A DNA stretch of 64,000 nt from Sphaerothrix epifaneia. GTDB taxonomy: Bacteria; Cyanobacteriota; Cyanobacteriia; Phormidesmidales; Phormidesmidaceae. Below are positions 1-8,667 of the stretch, one piece after another; positions within the stretch are counted from its first letter, which is position 1; each line of letters starts with the position of its first letter. The DNA lies in contig NZ_JBHZOL010000102.1 in NCBI RefSeq assembly GCF_042788235.1, positions 15,437 to 79,436 of the forward strand. Reading direction: 5' to 3'. The position numbers were made by a program, and so were the translations under genes. The notes beneath the pieces are model-generated. The model ran no database searches, was not told the origin of the DNA, and worked only from the letters and a program-made list of their open reading frames with translations.

Positions 1-922
1 GATCCTCAACGACAACAGCCAAGTCTGGATTTTAGGGCTTAAAACCGAAGATCCCGGTACCGTCATTAAAACCATCAACGGCGGTTCAACTGAACTGTTA
101 GGCACTTTTCATGCCGGAAGTGGCACCTCCAATACAAGCAATCCTCGCTTTGTTACGGTTGACGCCGCCTTTTCTGTCGCTGGGGTTTATGGCGGCAACT
201 TTGCCCGCTGGGCTAGCGAAACCCGCAACGGCACAACCCGCACAACCAATACCTTCAACCTCGCTGACGCTTATACAGCCTATGCCTTTGGAGATGAATT
301 GTGGGGACATTGGGCTTTTGAAGGTACCACCACTGATAGCTCTAGCTACAGTCACGATGGGGCGCTTGCAGGCGGTGCAGGGTTTTCTGGCAACGCGGCT
401 GTCGGTGAGCAATCTCTGCGCTTAAACGGCAATGCGCAGTCTTTTGAAGTGCCCAACTTTCTTTCCCCTAGCCAGCAAATTACGCTAGCCACCTGGGTTA
501 AAAGCGATCGCGCCACCTGGAATGCTGACAATGCCTTGATTAGCAAAGGCGATGGTTTTAGATTAGCGCCCATCGCAGACACGCAACGACTATCGTTTGG
601 GTTTGTAGAAAGCCAGAAAGGGGGAGACTGGCGCACGGTCGAATTCGACCTGGCTAGCCTGACGAACTTTGACCTAACTAGCTGGCACCACTATGCAGCC
701 ACTTACAACTACAACACCGGGGATCTACGGCTGTATGTAGATGGCCTACTGCGCGTCAATACTCGCTTGACAGACACCCCGCAGCTAACGCAAGACTTAT
801 CCCCTTTGCAGATTGGCTACAACGCCGAGCTTGACACCTACTTTGCTGGCCAAATCGACGAGGTGCGCCTCTATGGTCGAGCTTTGAGCAGCGCCGAAAT
901 AGCAGCGTTAGCTGCCGCCTAA
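1..922 (+). CDS. LamG-domain (concanavalin A-like lectin) protein, C-terminal part
   Basis: The reading frame is open from base 2 to the TAA at 922, so 306 residues are visible and the N-terminus lies outside the window. The last ~205 residues form a LamG/jelly-roll lectin domain. It starts at WGHWAFEG, has the core strands ITLATWVKSD and HHYAATYN, the YVDG turn, and ends with the family's typical DEVRLYGRALSSAEIAAL. The part before it (to about residue 100) is Gly/Thr/Asn-rich with no domain I recognise. Such domains usually sit at the end of large exported or surface proteins and bind glycans. No membrane anchor or sorting signal is seen at the C-terminus. The domain call is firm; the whole-protein role is unknown. 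Confidence 0.85.
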   Translation, partial: ILNDNSQVWILGLKTEDPGTVIKTINGGSTELLGTFHAGSGTSNTSNPRFVTVDAAFSVAGVYGGNFARWASETRNGTTRTTNTFNLADAYTAYAFGDELWGHWAFEGTTTDSSSYSHDGALAGGAGFSGNAAVGEQSLRLNGNAQSFEVPNFLSPSQQITLATWVKSDRATWNADNALISKGDGFRLAPIADTQRLSFGFVESQKGGDWRTVEFDLASLTNFDLTSWHHYAATYNYNTGDLRLYVDGLLRVNTRLTDTPQLTQDLSPLQIGYNAELDTYFAGQIDEVRLYGRALSSAEIAALAAA

Positions 923-984
923 AGCAGGGACAGCACTCAACAGTCAGCGCAGGGTGGGGTTCAACTTCGTCGCTGCTTAGCTGC

Positions 985-1296
985 TTACTGAAGCTGTAAT
1001 TCAGAAAACCCCTCTAGCTGGGTCAGGCGCTGTTGCGCAGTTTCTCCTTCAATAGTAAGCTCCGGCGGATTACCTTGAACTAAAGTCGGTGGGAAGACTT
1101 TAGCTCCCTCGGCGCTGAGATCTTCTAGATAACCTTCTTGGTAAAGCTGTGCTTCTTGCGGGGTTTCGAAAGGCCCAAAATAGTAAATACAGGTGGGTTG
1201 GTCAGTAATGATTTGGAGCCACCAAGGTTGAACACTGGTTTCGGCCTCACCTGCCAATTTTGAAAAGAAGTTTTTAAGCGTATCGAGCAGCGACAT
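985..1296 (-). CDS. DUF1816 domain protein
   Basis: A 103-residue soluble protein if started at the Met of MSLLDTLKNFF. A GGGGAT stretch lies just upstream of that ATG, whereas the longer frame adds nine residues without a better site. The body shows the cyanobacterial DUF1816 pattern: PWWLQI, then CIYYFGPF, EAQLYQEGYLEDL and a final PPELTIEG. No catalytic residues, signal peptide or membrane segment are evident. The family is largely restricted to cyanobacteria and has no settled function. The gene stands alone, with a dispersed repeat copy upstream of it. Confidence 0.8.
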   Translation of the reverse strand: MSLLDTLKNFFSKLAGEAETSVQPWWLQIITDQPTCIYYFGPFETPQEAQLYQEGYLEDLSAEGAKVFPPTLVQGNPPELTIEGETAQQRLTQLEGFSELQLQ

Positions 1297-1428
1297 ATGA
1301 TAATCCCCGGTTAGCTTCTGCAACTATTAAAGAACCAACAGTATTAAGCAGACCTCAACTTAATGCATTATTTTCTAGAGAAAATATAAAATTTAGTGAG
1401 ACCCCCGGTCTGACTCAGCGTAGCGATC

Positions 1429-1524
1429 GCTAAAGCGGAAGGTAGAAGGCGGAAAGATGCATGAAAGGTTTTTCATCAGCGGCTTTCAACCATTTAAGCG
1501 CTTTAGCTCTGATAGCTACAGCTA
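1429..1524 (-). repeat. Dispersed ~95-bp hairpin repeat, copy A
   Basis: Read on the minus strand this stretch aligns along its length with 11111-11207, 59200-59295 and 62639-62729. Shared blocks are GCTGTAGC near the start, TGAAAGCCGCT in the middle, CTTTCAT, and CTTTAGC at the end. TGAAAG and CTTTCA are complementary and can form a short stem. It lies between the DUF1816 gene and the 3' end of the SDR gene. It also accounts for the signal-peptide-like start of a spurious forward frame beginning at 1461. Confidence 0.75.
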
Positions 1525-1661
1525 TATCTGGCGTCCTTGGCTACATTGTAACGACCCCAGCGACAGCGGTGCACAAATGGCCAACTTTAACTAAACCACC
1601 TGTGCATCCGCCTAAACTCCCTCTGGTGATAGGTTTTCGCAGGAGCAATTTGGGTATTCGC

Positions 1662-2519
1662 TCAAGCCCCTACGACGACGCCACCATTTGGGTGAAGTAC
1701 CTGACCTGTGATGTAAGAAGAATCTTCAGAGGCCAAAAAGACAAAGCAGGTGGCAACCTCAACTGGCTGACCCGGACGCTGCATCGGGACTTGTTTGCCA
1801 AAACCCTCTACCCGTTCTGGTGGAAAAGCGTCGGGAATAAACGGTGTCCAAATGGGGCCAGGGGCTACACCATTGACGCGAATGCCTTTTTCTAATAAGG
1901 GTTGAGCCAGCGATCGCGTCAAAGCCAGAATAGCGCCTTTGGTTGTAGAGTAGCTCAAAAGCGAGGCGTTGCCTTTATAAGCGTTGATAGAAGTGGTGTT
2001 GATAATAGTGCTGCCTTCTTTTAGATGAGGCAAGGCAAATTTTGTAAAGTAAAAGAAAGAGAAGACGTTGGTGCTAAAAATGCTGCCTAATCGAGCGGCG
2101 TCAATATCTTCGATTTTTTCGAGATATTGCTCAGCGGCATTGTTCACTAAGATGTCTAGCTTGCCTAATTCTTGAACCGTTTTTTCCACGGCTTCTTGGC
2201 AAAACTGCTCGTTACTGATATCACCCGGAATTAGCAAGCACTGACGGCCCAAAGCCTGAACCAGGCGCTGGGTTTCTTCGGCATCTTCGTGTTCGTCAAG
2301 GTAGACGATGGCGACATCAGCTTCTTCTTTGGCATAGAGAACCGCTACAGAACGACCAATACCGCTATCGCCGCCCGTAATGAGGGCAACTTTGCCCTTG
2401 AGCTTACCGCTACCGCGATAACTGTCGCGATCGTATTGAGGTTTGGGCGTCATTTCCGCTTCGTGGGCAGGTTTTTTATCCTGGCTTTGAGCGGGTATTT
2501 GATCAGCCGTAATTGCCAT
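1662..2519 (-). CDS. SDR family oxidoreductase (YghA/GsiB-neighbour type, glucose/ribitol dehydrogenase-like)
   Basis: A 285-residue classical short-chain dehydrogenase/reductase with an extra ~40-residue polar N-terminal arm (PKPQYDRDSYRGSGKLKGK). That arm is typical of the E. coli YghA / B. subtilis YdaD stress-linked subgroup. Rossmann motif TGGDSGIGR is at residues 48-56, NNAA at 126-129, and the catalytic Ser/Tyr/Lys fall at about S177, Y190 and K194. The motif PGPIWTPF follows, and the C-terminal GQVLHPNGG is normal. NAD(P)-dependent reduction of a carbonyl is expected, but the substrate cannot be read from sequence. It is monocistronic and divergent from the RemA-like gene. Confidence 0.88.
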   Translation of the reverse strand: MAITADQIPAQSQDKKPAHEAEMTPKPQYDRDSYRGSGKLKGKVALITGGDSGIGRSVAVLYAKEEADVAIVYLDEHEDAEETQRLVQALGRQCLLIPGDISNEQFCQEAVEKTVQELGKLDILVNNAAEQYLEKIEDIDAARLGSIFSTNVFSFFYFTKFALPHLKEGSTIINTTSINAYKGNASLLSYSTTKGAILALTRSLAQPLLEKGIRVNGVAPGPIWTPFIPDAFPPERVEGFGKQVPMQRPGQPVEVATCFVFLASEDSSYITGQVLHPNGGVVVGA

Positions 2520-2851
2520 GTTGAGATCTCCTGAATGTCTGTTTTGCTCATGACCAGCGCCAGGAATTGCCTGGGAAACAGCCTGGGCTAACCTAGTGGC
2601 TCTGTCATAAGCTAACGAGAAGTCACAACTGGATTAATCAACCGCAAGAAATAAGCTGGGTAAAAAGCAGTCAGCCTGTAGGCAGGTGTTAGGGAAGTTA
2701 AAACGCTAGCAGCCATCTTGAGCGCTGGTGGCAGCTAGCTGTCGGCCATCTCTACGTCAGCAGGGGGGAAATCCGCTGGTAGCAGACTCAACGGCGATCG
2801 CGCTCAGCGTCACAATAGAGAAAGGAAACCACCCAACCCTCCGTAAATTCC
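2520..2851. other. Divergent intergenic region (SDR / RemA-like)
   Basis: A 332-bp region between two divergent genes, so it should carry both promoters. I see no credible ORF. One short forward frame crosses it but lacks any family features. A stretch at about 2660-2745 loosely resembles the beginning of the dispersed repeat in reverse orientation, but the match is too weak to call a copy. Confidence 0.5.
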
Positions 2852-3226
2852 ATGCGTGTTCAACCTTCTACTTTGATTCACTTAGGCTTTGGCAAATATG
2901 TTCGCTCTGATCAGGTGACGGCTGTTGTTCCTTTAGAAGGGGCTGAGCGGGGGCCAGGTCAGCGTACTTTAGTGTATCTAGAAGGGCATAGCCAACCGAT
3001 TGTGGCGTCTCGGGCTGACGGTTCTTTGGTTCGAGATTTGGTGCAAGATCCCCATGAGGTAACTCAAGGGCGGCAACAACAAGAAATTTTGAGCGATTTA
3101 CTGAGCGATCTCAGTGGCGTCAATGCAACCGTTCGCCGAATCTGTCGCGACCAAGGCGGTTTAGATTTAGATAGGCTAGAGCGTCGTATTCGCGATGTCA
3201 TCGACGAAATGCCTCAGGCGGCCTAG
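2852..3226 (+). CDS. RemA/DUF370-like small protein
   Basis: 124 residues. The first ~75 residues resemble the DUF370/RemA family: LIHLGFGKYV at residues 8-17 parallels the INIGFGN motif, SDQVTAVVP follows, and RTLVYLEG and PIVASRADGS match the distal RTRAVIVMD...VILS segment. In Firmicutes RemA is an oligomeric DNA-binding regulator of matrix genes. Here a ~50-residue C-terminal helical tail rich in Leu, Asp and Arg has been added (SDLLSDLSGVNATVRRICRDQG region). The gene ends 13 bp before the convergent GlcE-like gene. The function is inferred from a moderate pattern match only; a regulatory or structural DNA-binding role is possible. Confidence 0.7.
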   Translation: MRVQPSTLIHLGFGKYVRSDQVTAVVPLEGAERGPGQRTLVYLEGHSQPIVASRADGSLVRDLVQDPHEVTQGRQQQEILSDLLSDLSGVNATVRRICRDQGGLDLDRLERRIRDVIDEMPQAA

Positions 3227-3239
3227 GGCGAACAAAGCT

Positions 3240-4568
3240 TCAAATGCCGCCGACAAACCGCCCCGGACTCGAAAGACAATGGGGATCAAACTGGTGTTTA
3301 AGCTGCCGCATCAGTTCCAAAGCATTGCCTCTATAGCCCCAGATATCAATTTGCTGCTTAAGTTCAAGCGGTGCCTGAAGCAACGTTAAAAAACCGCCGA
3401 GAGCTTCACAGTGCGATCGCAGTTGCGTAATGGGTTCAGCCGCGATCGCACCTGCTAACCGCAGCGTACCCAAACCGCTGCCGACATGAATTCGCCCCAT
3501 GACCTGTAGCTCACCTGGGCGATTAAACCGCTCAATTGCGGCTAAAAACTCAGCGACTTTAGCCGGAGGAATACCCAGCTTGCAGCTTACGGTGTTAGCT
3601 GTTGCCTCTTTGTCAGACCAAAGAATAGCTTGAATTTGGCTCCAAAACTGACCATCAGCCGTTTGGGTAAACAAGTGCAGTTGCAACTTTAAGCTCTGGC
3701 AAAGGGCTTTGAGTTGGTCAACCTGAGCAACCACGCCTGCCTGGATTGTTTGAAATCGAACGGCCAACCCAGCCGCAGCCGTGTGGCCTAAGGCAGAAAG
3801 TAACTCAGCCGACAAGACATCTAGGCTAACAGGTGTCAGTACAGAAGTTTTAAGCGTGCGGCAAAGCTGAGCGATCGCCGCTGGCGCACCTGTAACCAAA
3901 ACAGTTTCAGAACTTTCGGGTAGCGGATAAGTGCGAAACGTCACCTGGGAGATCAGAGCCAAACTACCATAAGACCCCGTCAGAAGCTTCATCAAATCGT
4001 AACCCGCTACGTTTTTAACAACTTGCCCCCCGGCCTTAGCCGTTTGCCCATCGTGCCGCACAAAATGGATCCCAATCAGCATGTCGCGGACGCTGTTATA
4101 GCGCTGACGCAAAGCGCCTGTATCGGCTGTAGCGACAATGCCGCCCAGTGTTGCCTGGGCTGGATAGGCGGGATCAATAGCTAGAAATTGCTGGGTAGCG
4201 GCCAAGGTCGTTTGCAAACTCGCAAAGGATAGGCCCGCTTCTGCTGTAAAGACCAAGTCGCCTACGGCATGGTGCAGTAAACGGTTGAGTCGGCCTGTGC
4301 TAACAACTACATCAACCTGAGTGGCCAAGCCGCCCCAGTGGAGCTTGCTGGCTTGTCCCGCTGGTAAAATTCGCCAGCCATTCTTGTAAGCACAGCGAAC
4401 AACCTCCACTAGCTCAGCTTCCGCCTGCGGATAGACCACACAAGGCTGGGGAGCGTTTGCCGCGATCGCCTGTTGCAATTTAGCGATCCAAGTAGGTTCG
4501 AGTTGCTCCCCCCTAATGACTTGCTGAGGGGTAAGCAAAGCTTCGAGCTGCTGAGCGATCGCGGCCAT
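3240..4568 (-). CDS. glcE: FAD-binding oxidase, glycolate oxidase GlcE-like
   Basis: A 442-residue flavoprotein with an FAD-binding PCMH/FAD_binding_4 domain over roughly residues 40-215. The visible landmarks are GWRILPAGQASKLHWGG (64-80), ATLGGIVATADTG around 139-151, and GGQVVKNVAGYDLMKL, which is strongly characteristic of GlcE. The C-terminal half is the small substrate-side domain. GlcE is the second flavin-type subunit of glycolate dehydrogenase, which oxidises photorespiratory glycolate to glyoxylate with GlcD and GlcF. Neither partner is adjacent, which is usual for cyanobacteria. The gene is monocistronic and ends 13 bp from the convergent RemA-like gene. Confidence 0.85.
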   Translation of the reverse strand: MAAIAQQLEALLTPQQVIRGEQLEPTWIAKLQQAIAANAPQPCVVYPQAEAELVEVVRCAYKNGWRILPAGQASKLHWGGLATQVDVVVSTGRLNRLLHHAVGDLVFTAEAGLSFASLQTTLAATQQFLAIDPAYPAQATLGGIVATADTGALRQRYNSVRDMLIGIHFVRHDGQTAKAGGQVVKNVAGYDLMKLLTGSYGSLALISQVTFRTYPLPESSETVLVTGAPAAIAQLCRTLKTSVLTPVSLDVLSAELLSALGHTAAAGLAVRFQTIQAGVVAQVDQLKALCQSLKLQLHLFTQTADGQFWSQIQAILWSDKEATANTVSCKLGIPPAKVAEFLAAIERFNRPGELQVMGRIHVGSGLGTLRLAGAIAAEPITQLRSHCEALGGFLTLLQAPLELKQQIDIWGYRGNALELMRQLKHQFDPHCLSSPGRFVGGI

Positions 4569-4655
4569 TGCGAATGTAACTTATCTAAAGCAATCAACTT
4601 TCAGTGTACGCTGTTAGCTCCCTCACAGGACTGAAAGTTTTAGCTTTAGCCAGAT

Positions 4656-5453
4656 TCAGTCAATGCTAATGGATTGGGGGCCAGAGCCAACCGTTTCTGC
4701 TGTTGTTGGAACTCGCACCTCGCGGTAATCGGCATAAAGGCGATCGCGCCAGCTAAAGAAAGGACGATAAGCCGGATCGTCTGCTAACCCAGGCACCCCT
4801 TTGCCACAAATGCCATCAGGCAGATCAACATACTGCTTATCAGGAAACTTGATATACATCGATAAGCCAGCCACCGCAAAATCGGCCAAAGTTGGCTGCT
4901 CACCAACCAGGTAAGGACGCTCCTGTAGTAGCAAACGCAGGGCTGCCAGGTTTTGTTGCAAAATTCCATGAGCCGCCTTGACAGCTTCAGTGCCAAACCC
5001 AATACCTGTACCCAGTAGGCTCAGTACGTCTCCAGGCACAGCCCCGACCAAGCTTTTGAGCAGCTCCGGCGTGGAAGCTGGCAGCAGTGCAGTGCGAAAA
5101 TTGGGGTGCTGGTTGAAGGCACCAATCATGGCAGTACGAGCGTTCAGCCCAATAGATTCGTCCGCCCAAGCTTCCATGATCAAACAGAGTCCTCTTTCTG
5201 TGGGCGTGGTTGGCAGAATGGGACGCTCAGGATATTTCTCATCTAGATAGTGAGCGATCGCTGTTGAATCGGGAATGACCTCATTTTCGTCTTTCAAAAC
5301 CGGAACTTGCCGCTGTCCGGACATGCGATAGAGATCGATTTGACCCACACCCGGCGCTACCTCAACTTTGCGATAAGGCAGTTGCTTGTAATCTAAAATG
5401 AGACGGACTTTTTCACTGTAATGTGATCCTTCAAACTGATACAGTTCCAGCAT
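4656..5453 (-). CDS. Glutathione S-transferase family protein
   Basis: 265 residues from the Met of MLELYQFEGSHYSEKV. A GGAG ribosome-binding site lies about nine bases upstream of this ATG, while the longer frame has none. The N-terminal thioredoxin-like domain has the helix-capping SHYSEKVRL, the cis-proline QVPVL (residues 49-53) and the glutathione-contact DSTAIAHYL (62-70). The C-terminal all-helical domain contains the usual LADFAVAGLSMY. There is no Cys at the expected catalytic site; Ser/Tyr in SHYS would serve. It is a cytosolic detoxification-type GST of unknown substrate. At 265 residues it is longer than a minimal GST because of an insert around residues 95-150. Confidence 0.85.
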   Translation of the reverse strand: MLELYQFEGSHYSEKVRLILDYKQLPYRKVEVAPGVGQIDLYRMSGQRQVPVLKDENEVIPDSTAIAHYLDEKYPERPILPTTPTERGLCLIMEAWADESIGLNARTAMIGAFNQHPNFRTALLPASTPELLKSLVGAVPGDVLSLLGTGIGFGTEAVKAAHGILQQNLAALRLLLQERPYLVGEQPTLADFAVAGLSMYIKFPDKQYVDLPDGICGKGVPGLADDPAYRPFFSWRDRLYADYREVRVPTTAETVGSGPQSISID

Positions 5454-5620
5454 TGCGATTTTTCTCCACTCAGGCAATAGCGCTATTTCCCTAGCCAAAC
5501 ATAGCGCAGAGTTCGCCTCTTTCTCAGCGTTGGAGTAAAAATCTATCTTTGGATACGGCGCTTAGCCAGCGTTCTATTTTCAACGGCTGATGACCTTGTC
5601 AGACCCAGTCCCGCTGAGGG

Positions 5621-7189
5621 CTAAAAATTTTGGGCGACTGCTACCGTGGTCACTTCTTCGGCAAGCTGTGGCAAGCTAACCACATAGCGGTAGCCACTTT
5701 CCAAAGAGCCTTGCAGCGTTAAAGAGCCACCATGAATTTCGGTCAGTTGGCGGCTGAGCAAAAGGCCCAACCCTTCTCGAGAAATTTCGGCCTTCGTGGC
5801 TTCTGAGGCTTCTAGCATCGTTTGCAGATTGGCTTCTAAGCTCAGGTCTGGTTTGGCACCTACTGGGTAGCTATAGCGGGGATCTACAACTACTTGCTCA
5901 TTCAAAGAAATTTCTAGAAGCTGATCGAGCGATAAAATTGACTGCGGTAAACCTTCTCCGAGCCAGGGATGTGAAAACCAAACAGCGATATTCAGGCGAT
6001 CGCCCTTGCGAGAAATATGGAGGCGTACAGTGCCCCCTTCACTGGCCAAGCGAATGACGCTATAGACCAGATGGTAAATTAACTGCTTGATCTTGCTTTT
6101 GTCTAAAACCCAAATGCGAGAGCCCGGTTCAACCGACAAGCTAATGCTTTGGTCTTGTTGCTGAGCCAGAGGCTCTAAACTACCGATCGCTTGTTGGCTA
6201 AGCATCTCCACATCTGCGGGGGCTAGGCTCAGTTGCCGATAGTCTTCTTGAGAAGTTCCTAAGCCAATGATTTCATCCATCAGGTTTAGCACTGTCTGGC
6301 TGCTATTGCGGATGATACCGGCATATTCCTTTTGCTTTTGGGTCAGCGGTCCGTAAATTTCCCGACTCAGCATACTGGCCATCCCCATAATGGAGGTGAG
6401 CGGGTTACGCAGTTCCTGAGTTAGCTGAGCAATCAGTTCAATGCGAACGGCATTGATAGTAGATTGCAAAGAAGTTTCAGCTTTGGGTTGAAAGCTAAGG
6501 GCTGAGGTCGCAGGTGCCTGATCGCGGGAGGTTGCTTGAAATAAGCGATCGCGCTCAAACTCGCTAATGCTCCAGCGGGCGTTGAGTTCTAAAAACGCCG
6601 TGTCTTGAGCCGTGAACTGTCGAGGTACCAAGTCCATGACTGCTAAGCTGCCAACACACTCACCGCTAGAAATCATTAGCGGCACACCCAAATAAGATCG
6701 AATGCCGTAATGCTGTACTAGGCGACTTTGAGCAAATTCAGGGTGTTTGGCAATGTCTTCTACCGTTAAGACCTTAGCACTATCAATAACCTGAGAGCAT
6801 AAGGCTTCTTGCCGAGGCAAGCGACGTGAGGCGGCTAGCTGGTTCATCAAGCCTAGCTGCGAAAGACCCACAGCTGACTTAAAAAACTGAAAGCCGCGAT
6901 CAGCAACGCTGAAAACGCAAATAGGAACGGCTAAAATTCGAGCGGCAGTTTGAGTGGCTTCGTCAAAAACAGGAATGCTTTCGTCACTGAGCAATCCCAA
7001 CTCTTGAATAGCGCGAAAACGCTGTTGTTCCGAATCTACAGGTAATGGTTTGTCCATGTGGCATGTCAAATTTTCACATGACTGAATAAGTGACATGCTA
7101 GTACCCATGACATATCTAGCACTTTGCTTCATTGACTCCGGTTGCACATCAAAAGCATTACAATTCAAGCATTCCCTAGTGTTGAGCAT
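5621..7189 (-). CDS. GAF-domain histidine kinase-like protein lacking the phospho-acceptor His
   Basis: 522 residues. A GAF domain spans about 55-205 (FDEATQTAARILAVPICVFSV ... YLGVPLMISSGECVGSLAVMD). It is followed by a HisKA-like helix pair and a HATPase-like module. The H-box reads LTQELRNPLTS. The position normally held by His is Gln258 (CAG, bases 6416-6418). The ATPase N-box reads HLVYSVIRLA, with Ser where the Mg-binding Asn should be, and I find no DxGxG box. Only the G2-like GLGLLLSRQLTEIHGG and the last strands are conventional. The fold is clear, but autophosphorylation by the normal mechanism is not expected. The start is uncertain; Met45 (MDKPLPVD) is an alternative. Confidence 0.85.
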   Translation of the reverse strand: MLNTRECLNCNAFDVQPESMKQSARYVMGTSMSLIQSCENLTCHMDKPLPVDSEQQRFRAIQELGLLSDESIPVFDEATQTAARILAVPICVFSVADRGFQFFKSAVGLSQLGLMNQLAASRRLPRQEALCSQVIDSAKVLTVEDIAKHPEFAQSRLVQHYGIRSYLGVPLMISSGECVGSLAVMDLVPRQFTAQDTAFLELNARWSISEFERDRLFQATSRDQAPATSALSFQPKAETSLQSTINAVRIELIAQLTQELRNPLTSIMGMASMLSREIYGPLTQKQKEYAGIIRNSSQTVLNLMDEIIGLGTSQEDYRQLSLAPADVEMLSQQAIGSLEPLAQQQDQSISLSVEPGSRIWVLDKSKIKQLIYHLVYSVIRLASEGGTVRLHISRKGDRLNIAVWFSHPWLGEGLPQSILSLDQLLEISLNEQVVVDPRYSYPVGAKPDLSLEANLQTMLEASEATKAEISREGLGLLLSRQLTEIHGGSLTLQGSLESGYRYVVSLPQLAEEVTTVAVAQNF

Positions 7190-7700
7190 CTTAAACCTAA
7201 GAAAGGCAGGCGCTTTGCTAGAGAATGTGCCTAAAATTGCAGAGCTTTATTTTTAAGATTAAGTAGAAATGCTGGCGTCAGCAATACCTAATTCAGCACC
7301 GAAAAAGTCAAAGCTGTCAAAGCATTTTTGGGTAAAAGTGACGATAAAGAACTTGTAAAAAAATGCAGCATTCAGAGGCAATTCTTCAAGTTTAGATTAA
7401 GCGCAAAAACCCTTTTTGATAAAAAACTTTAAGTTCAGGCGACCCTAAGCGCTATCCCCCCAAAAGTAGAGTGAATTTGGCTTTTCTGGTTCACCCTTGG
7501 AGTAGCCCGCATTTTTTAGCTTTTTGTTAAAGCCATCTAAAAAGCTTGAATTCGTCGCTAGCTGGCAAAAAACGTCACCGTTAGGAAAGGACTAAAAGGC
7601 TTTTGGACAGCGGCGATCGCCAAATGATTTTCGCTAAGAGCTAAATTGATTTTAGTCAGTCAGCAATTATCAAACAAAGTATTTAGAAGTGTTTCAGTTT
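7190..7700. other. 511-bp intergenic region
   Basis: An AT-rich stretch upstream of the GAF kinase-like gene and downstream of gun4, both on the minus strand. No ORF with recognisable features, no tRNA and no strong hairpin with a T-run were found. It contains one HIP1 octamer near 7614. It presumably holds the promoter of the kinase-like gene. Confidence 0.5.
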
Positions 7701-8423
7701 TTAGCTCCAAACCGGATGCGTCAAAAGTGAAGCCATGGCTCGAACGCCTCGCAGTTGATTAGAAAGGGGTAAATGCCCCTCAGGAGCTGATAAATCCCAA
7801 ATAAATTCGTTAGGATAGCGAGTCCAGGCATTGCCTTTTTTCCAGGCAATTTTCTCCCAAAGTTTTTCCCAATTTTGATTATTGCTTAGCCATATTTGTC
7901 GCTGTTTTGAAAAGCCAAATCTACCTTCTGAATAGACCTGCCAAAGCTGATCTAAGGTGTTTAAATCTTGGCCAGGAAAATTTTCGACTTCTGTAAAGTA
8001 TAGCCAGCCTCGTTGAACAGCCCCCGATCCGGCTAGCTCACAGAGTTTCTTTAGGGTAAGGCGATCTGCCGCTTCGAAGTCTTGACGCAGCAAAGACTGC
8101 TGCAACTCGCTATAGTCTAGCCCTTTGTCTGAAAGAGGGGTGACTAAACCGTCAGGCCAGTGGGCTTGCAAAAAAGTTTTTGCCTGGGGAGCATGACTCT
8201 GCCACAACAGCCGATAAGCGGTGCCATCTAGATAAGTGATAGCGGGCTGCTGACGTCTAGCTAGCAAAAAATCCATGAGAGGCTGTAGCCCTGGCTCCTC
8301 TAGCGTGGCTAATTGGTGAAGGATGGAGAGCTGTTTTTTGGGATTATCAACCTGTAGTTGAGTAAGAAGTTCGGCAATGAAGTTTGAGTCTGTGGGCACG
8401 GAGTTAGCGGCAAAGCTGCTCAT
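7701..8423 (-). CDS. gun4: GUN4, tetrapyrrole-binding activator of Mg-chelatase
   Basis: 240 residues with the architecture of canonical cyanobacterial Gun4. An N-terminal helical bundle (residues ~10-90, FIAELLTQLQVDNPKKQLSI...) precedes the GUN4 core (~100-235). Core landmarks are LDYSELQQSLLRQDFEAADRLT, LDQLWQVYSEGRFGFSKQRQ and the C-terminal PEGHLP...RGVRAMASLL. Gun4 binds protoporphyrin IX and Mg-protoporphyrin and stimulates Mg-chelatase in chlorophyll synthesis, in the soluble/thylakoid-associated compartment. It is a single-gene unit. Two further GUN4-domain genes at 16987 and 18448 lack this N-terminal bundle, so this one is the likely orthologue. Confidence 0.92.
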   Translation of the reverse strand: MSSFAANSVPTDSNFIAELLTQLQVDNPKKQLSILHQLATLEEPGLQPLMDFLLARRQQPAITYLDGTAYRLLWQSHAPQAKTFLQAHWPDGLVTPLSDKGLDYSELQQSLLRQDFEAADRLTLKKLCELAGSGAVQRGWLYFTEVENFPGQDLNTLDQLWQVYSEGRFGFSKQRQIWLSNNQNWEKLWEKIAWKKGNAWTRYPNEFIWDLSAPEGHLPLSNQLRGVRAMASLLTHPVWS

Positions 8424-8667
8424 ATCAAAACGGCAATCGTGTTTTTAAGGGTATTTTTTATAGTCGGTATAGCCTGGTAGCTACCTCTGTGCGGAGCATG
8501 AGCCAATCGCTCACAGGCAGCGCAAAGCCGCTTTGAACAACGAAAGCGATCGCCTCAAGAGCTATCGCTAAGGTTATCCAGATTCCATAAGGCGCTACTC
8601 ACTTCCCCTATCGATCATAGAGGGGATCGACCCTTCAGACTAGAGGCAATTGGCAACTCGTTCTTTT

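Noticed and set aside
1461..1895. Forward frame of 144 codons starting with a signal-peptide-like segment
   Set aside because: The first part is the reverse strand of dispersed repeat copy A, and the rest is antisense to the SDR gene, whose reading is unambiguous.
2660..2745. Possible fifth copy of the dispersed repeat
   Set aside because: Only a ~20-bp stretch resembles the start of the repeat; the hairpin arms and the 3' end are missing.
4600..4655. Another fragment resembling the repeat (ACTGAAAG ... CTTTAGCC)
   Set aside because: Too short and without the second hairpin arm to separate from chance.
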